A stretch of DNA of 64,000 nucleotides, from NCBI GenBank assembly GCA_965153455.1, contig OZ234496.1:6271207-6335206 (forward strand), in the 5' to 3' direction. The translations under genes and the position numbers were made by a program. The notes under the pieces are model-generated. The model did not search any database. It was given only the letters and a program-made list of their open reading frames with translations, and was not told where the DNA came from. The DNA is from Sphagnum compactum (lineage: Eukaryota; Bryophyta; Sphagnopsida; Sphagnales). Of the stretch, positions 62,099 through 64,000 are shown piece after piece. Numbering within the stretch: the stretch's first letter is position 1; each line of letters opens with the position of its first letter.

Positions 62099-64000
62099 AT
62101 GCTGCCACGGAGGTTGAGAGCAACATATCGAGAAATGGGCATGCCACACAAATCAGACTCTTCATCAACTCATTCTTCATCAAATGACTTGTCTGCTCAT
62201 GATGAAGGTGTCTCTCAACCAGTTCAGGAAGCACCACTGCCTGCAAACCAAGAACAAGCGATGGATGACTTCATGGTTGACTGGTTTGGACTTGACATAG
62301 TTGATGATATGTCTGGCAACCCACATGATGAAGGAGCCAATGCAGATGATCCACGTCATCAACATACTGCCCAGGGACAACGGCAGTGGCAAGAGGCGGA
62401 GGCACATGCTCAAACACCTATTTTTCAAGGTGCAAGGTTAAGCCGTTTAGCAGCCATACTGGGGTTGTTAAACATCCAAGCAAAACACAAGGCAAGCAAT
62501 ACTATGTTGTTAGACATTTTCCAGTATTGTCATAGCCTCTTGTTGCTTAAGGAAAATGTTTTGCCAGGATCTTGGAAGGAGGCTAAAAATATCTTATCCT
62601 CCATAGGCATGGAGTATCAAATTGTCCATGCATGTGTTAATGACTGCATGCTATTTCATGGGAACAATGCCCATTTAACGGAGTGCAGTACATGTGAAGA
62701 GGCTCGATATGATCCTCACATGCCTACAGAGAAGGTGCCTAGGAAATCAGTAAGGTGGTTTCCCATTATTCCTCGCTTGCTACACATGTATCGATGTATA
62801 GACTTGGCCGAGTTAATGGTTTGGCATAAGAAACATCGATCAGAGCCTGGTGTTATGAGGTTACCGGTTGACTCTCCTGCTCACAAGCATGTGGAGTCAA
62901 CATGGCCAGAGTTTGAGCGTGACCCTAAGCATGTGAGGTTGGGGTTAGCATCAGATGGTGTTAGTCCACATTCACTTGGAGGAAAGGGACGACCTACCTC
63001 TGTTTGGCCAGTTGTTGTCATGAATTACAACCTTCCTCCGTGGTTGTCTATGAAAAAAGGATTTTTGCTGCTTTCTCTTATTATCCCAGGGCCAAGTAAG
63101 GTGAAAAAGCTAGACACCTACTTAGCACTAGTGGTCGATGAGCTCAAAACGCTGTGGGATGGAGTATGGGCATATGATGGGAGGAAGACCACTGGAGGAA
63201 TACCACGTGTATTCAAGTTGAGGGTAATCTGCATGTGGACAATGCATGATTATCCTGGTAAGAAATCATGCACATGCCTCTATATATTTTTTTATTATTC
63301 TGTTTTGTGATTGTTTGTTGTTCTAATATTCAGTTCTTCTACAATCAGGGTTTGGTTTTGTAAGTGGGCTGCAAACTCAAGGCTACAAGGCCTGCTCTAC
63401 ATGTGGCCCAAGTTTGGAGGACATGGCTAAATACTCAAGCCATCTTCGCAAAATTGTTTACCTTGGCCATACAAAGTTTCTTCCACTAGGACATGATATG
63501 AGATCAGACCCACTTTTATTTTCATCTTTTGACATGCCTTATGGTGATGAGCGTGATATTCCAAAACCTACCACTTTTGCATATTGGAGGGATGTGGCCA
63601 ATAGAGTTATTGACCCAAATGATTCTATGGTGTTTGAGGGTAGTGGATTGACAAGGTGGGGTATACTCAACAGCTTGCCCTACTGGGGTGAGCTGAAAAT
63701 ACGTCATCTCTTGGACCCCATGCACATTGAGGGAAATGTGGGAAAGGCTATCATAAAACAGCTCTATGGAGAGAAGGACAGTAACTTTAGGGAGGCCTGT
63801 GAGGATTTTGAGAGGCATCCCGATGTGTGGATTACTGTTGATCCTAACACAGGTATTGAGCAACGACCATCAGCTCCATGGACACTTACTACACAGGAAA
63901 GAAAAGACTTTCGAAATCGCATAGGAGAGATGCGATTCCCTACAGGTTTGAACTTTGATGGCAAGGGTTGAATTTAGAAGTATTCTGTTGCTTTTATTTA
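62099..64000 (+). CDS. CACTA transposase, TNP2 type (Transposase_21), partial
   Basis: This is the catalytic protein of CACTA elements. Exon 62099-63257 (386 codons plus one base, donor CCTG|GTAAGA) joins an exon from 63349 that stays open to 63971; a donor at 63946 is a possible earlier end. Conserved blocks in order: LPGSWKEAKNILSSIGMEYQ (residues 155-174), ECSTCEEARY (195-204), FPIIPRLLHMY (221-231), MVWHKKH, then RLGLASDG with D286 as a likely catalytic Asp, SVWPVVVMNYNLPPW, IPGPSKVKKLDTYLA, and in exon 2 GYKACSTCG, LPYWGELKIRHLLDPMHIEG and APWTLTTQER. The rest lies beyond the window. Residues 1-110 are acidic and not conserved. The usual N-terminal zinc knuckle is absent from this frame but present in the gene upstream. 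Confidence 0.88.

Larger units (their letters stand above)
58170..64000. mobile_element. Coding core of a TTGCGA-type CACTA element with TnpA-like, SET-like and TNP2 genes
   Basis: It contains a minus-strand TnpA-like gene and, divergently, a zinc-motif/SET gene and the TNP2 transposase. Gene order is unlike textbook En/Spm, where both genes come from one transcript. The original left arm is missing, cut by another CACTA end at 58169; the truncated arm at 44135 shows what such an arm looks like. The right end is outside the window. The long open frames and intact splice sites suggest a recently active element. Confidence 0.8.

Overview
The window is nuclear plant DNA: introns with GT-AG borders, plastid and phosphoinositide enzymes, and a dense load of plant transposons (Ty3/gypsy, hAT, several CACTA families, probably a Helitron). 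The best clue to lineage is a homologue of DRC5/TCTE1, a nexin-dynein regulatory complex subunit of motile flagella. Flowering plants lack flagella, so a plant with swimming sperm is suggested (fern, lycophyte, bryophyte, or cycad/Ginkgo). The bloated, transposon-rich layout would suit a fern, but the species cannot be fixed from the sequence.

Layout. 1-5480: a decayed Ty3/gypsy element on the minus strand, running off the left edge and split inside RNase H by a 1.87 kb CACTA element (1795-3663, target duplication TAT). 5480-14100: repeats, a LINE-like relic and a fold-back element with tRNA-like ends. 14200-22135: the gene island, with DRC5-like (+, 14487-18022) and a type I inositol-polyphosphate 5-phosphatase resembling plant 5PTase11 (-, 22135-19664) arranged tail to tail. 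24650-44130: AT-rich transposon terrain with two more non-autonomous CACTA elements (27685-30375 and 40364-43645), a hAT relic, a TnpA-like ORF, an unidentified ORF pair and several satellites. 44135-45622: left arm of a TTGCGA-type CACTA element with a seven-copy 140 bp array. 45811-57090: gene fragments on the minus strand (last two exons of a FATB-type acyl-ACP thioesterase with an early stop, three exons of an unknown gene, a broken Gln-rich gene), a 289 bp satellite and a probable Helitron.

58170-64000 is the most notable part: the coding core of a TTGCGA-type CACTA element. A three-exon TnpA-like gene (-) and two plus-strand genes diverge from a motif-rich spacer. The first plus gene encodes a zinc-motif exon joined to a SET-type domain; the second is the TNP2-type transposase, running into the right edge. 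A SET-like protein between the two usual CACTA genes is unusual and is the strongest candidate here for something undescribed. The TTGCGA word recurs in the terminal arm, in TnpA intron 1 and in the divergent spacer, which suggests one DNA-binding protein acting at all three. A 180 bp direct repeat, identical except for three differences, links the truncated arm at 44135 to this core.
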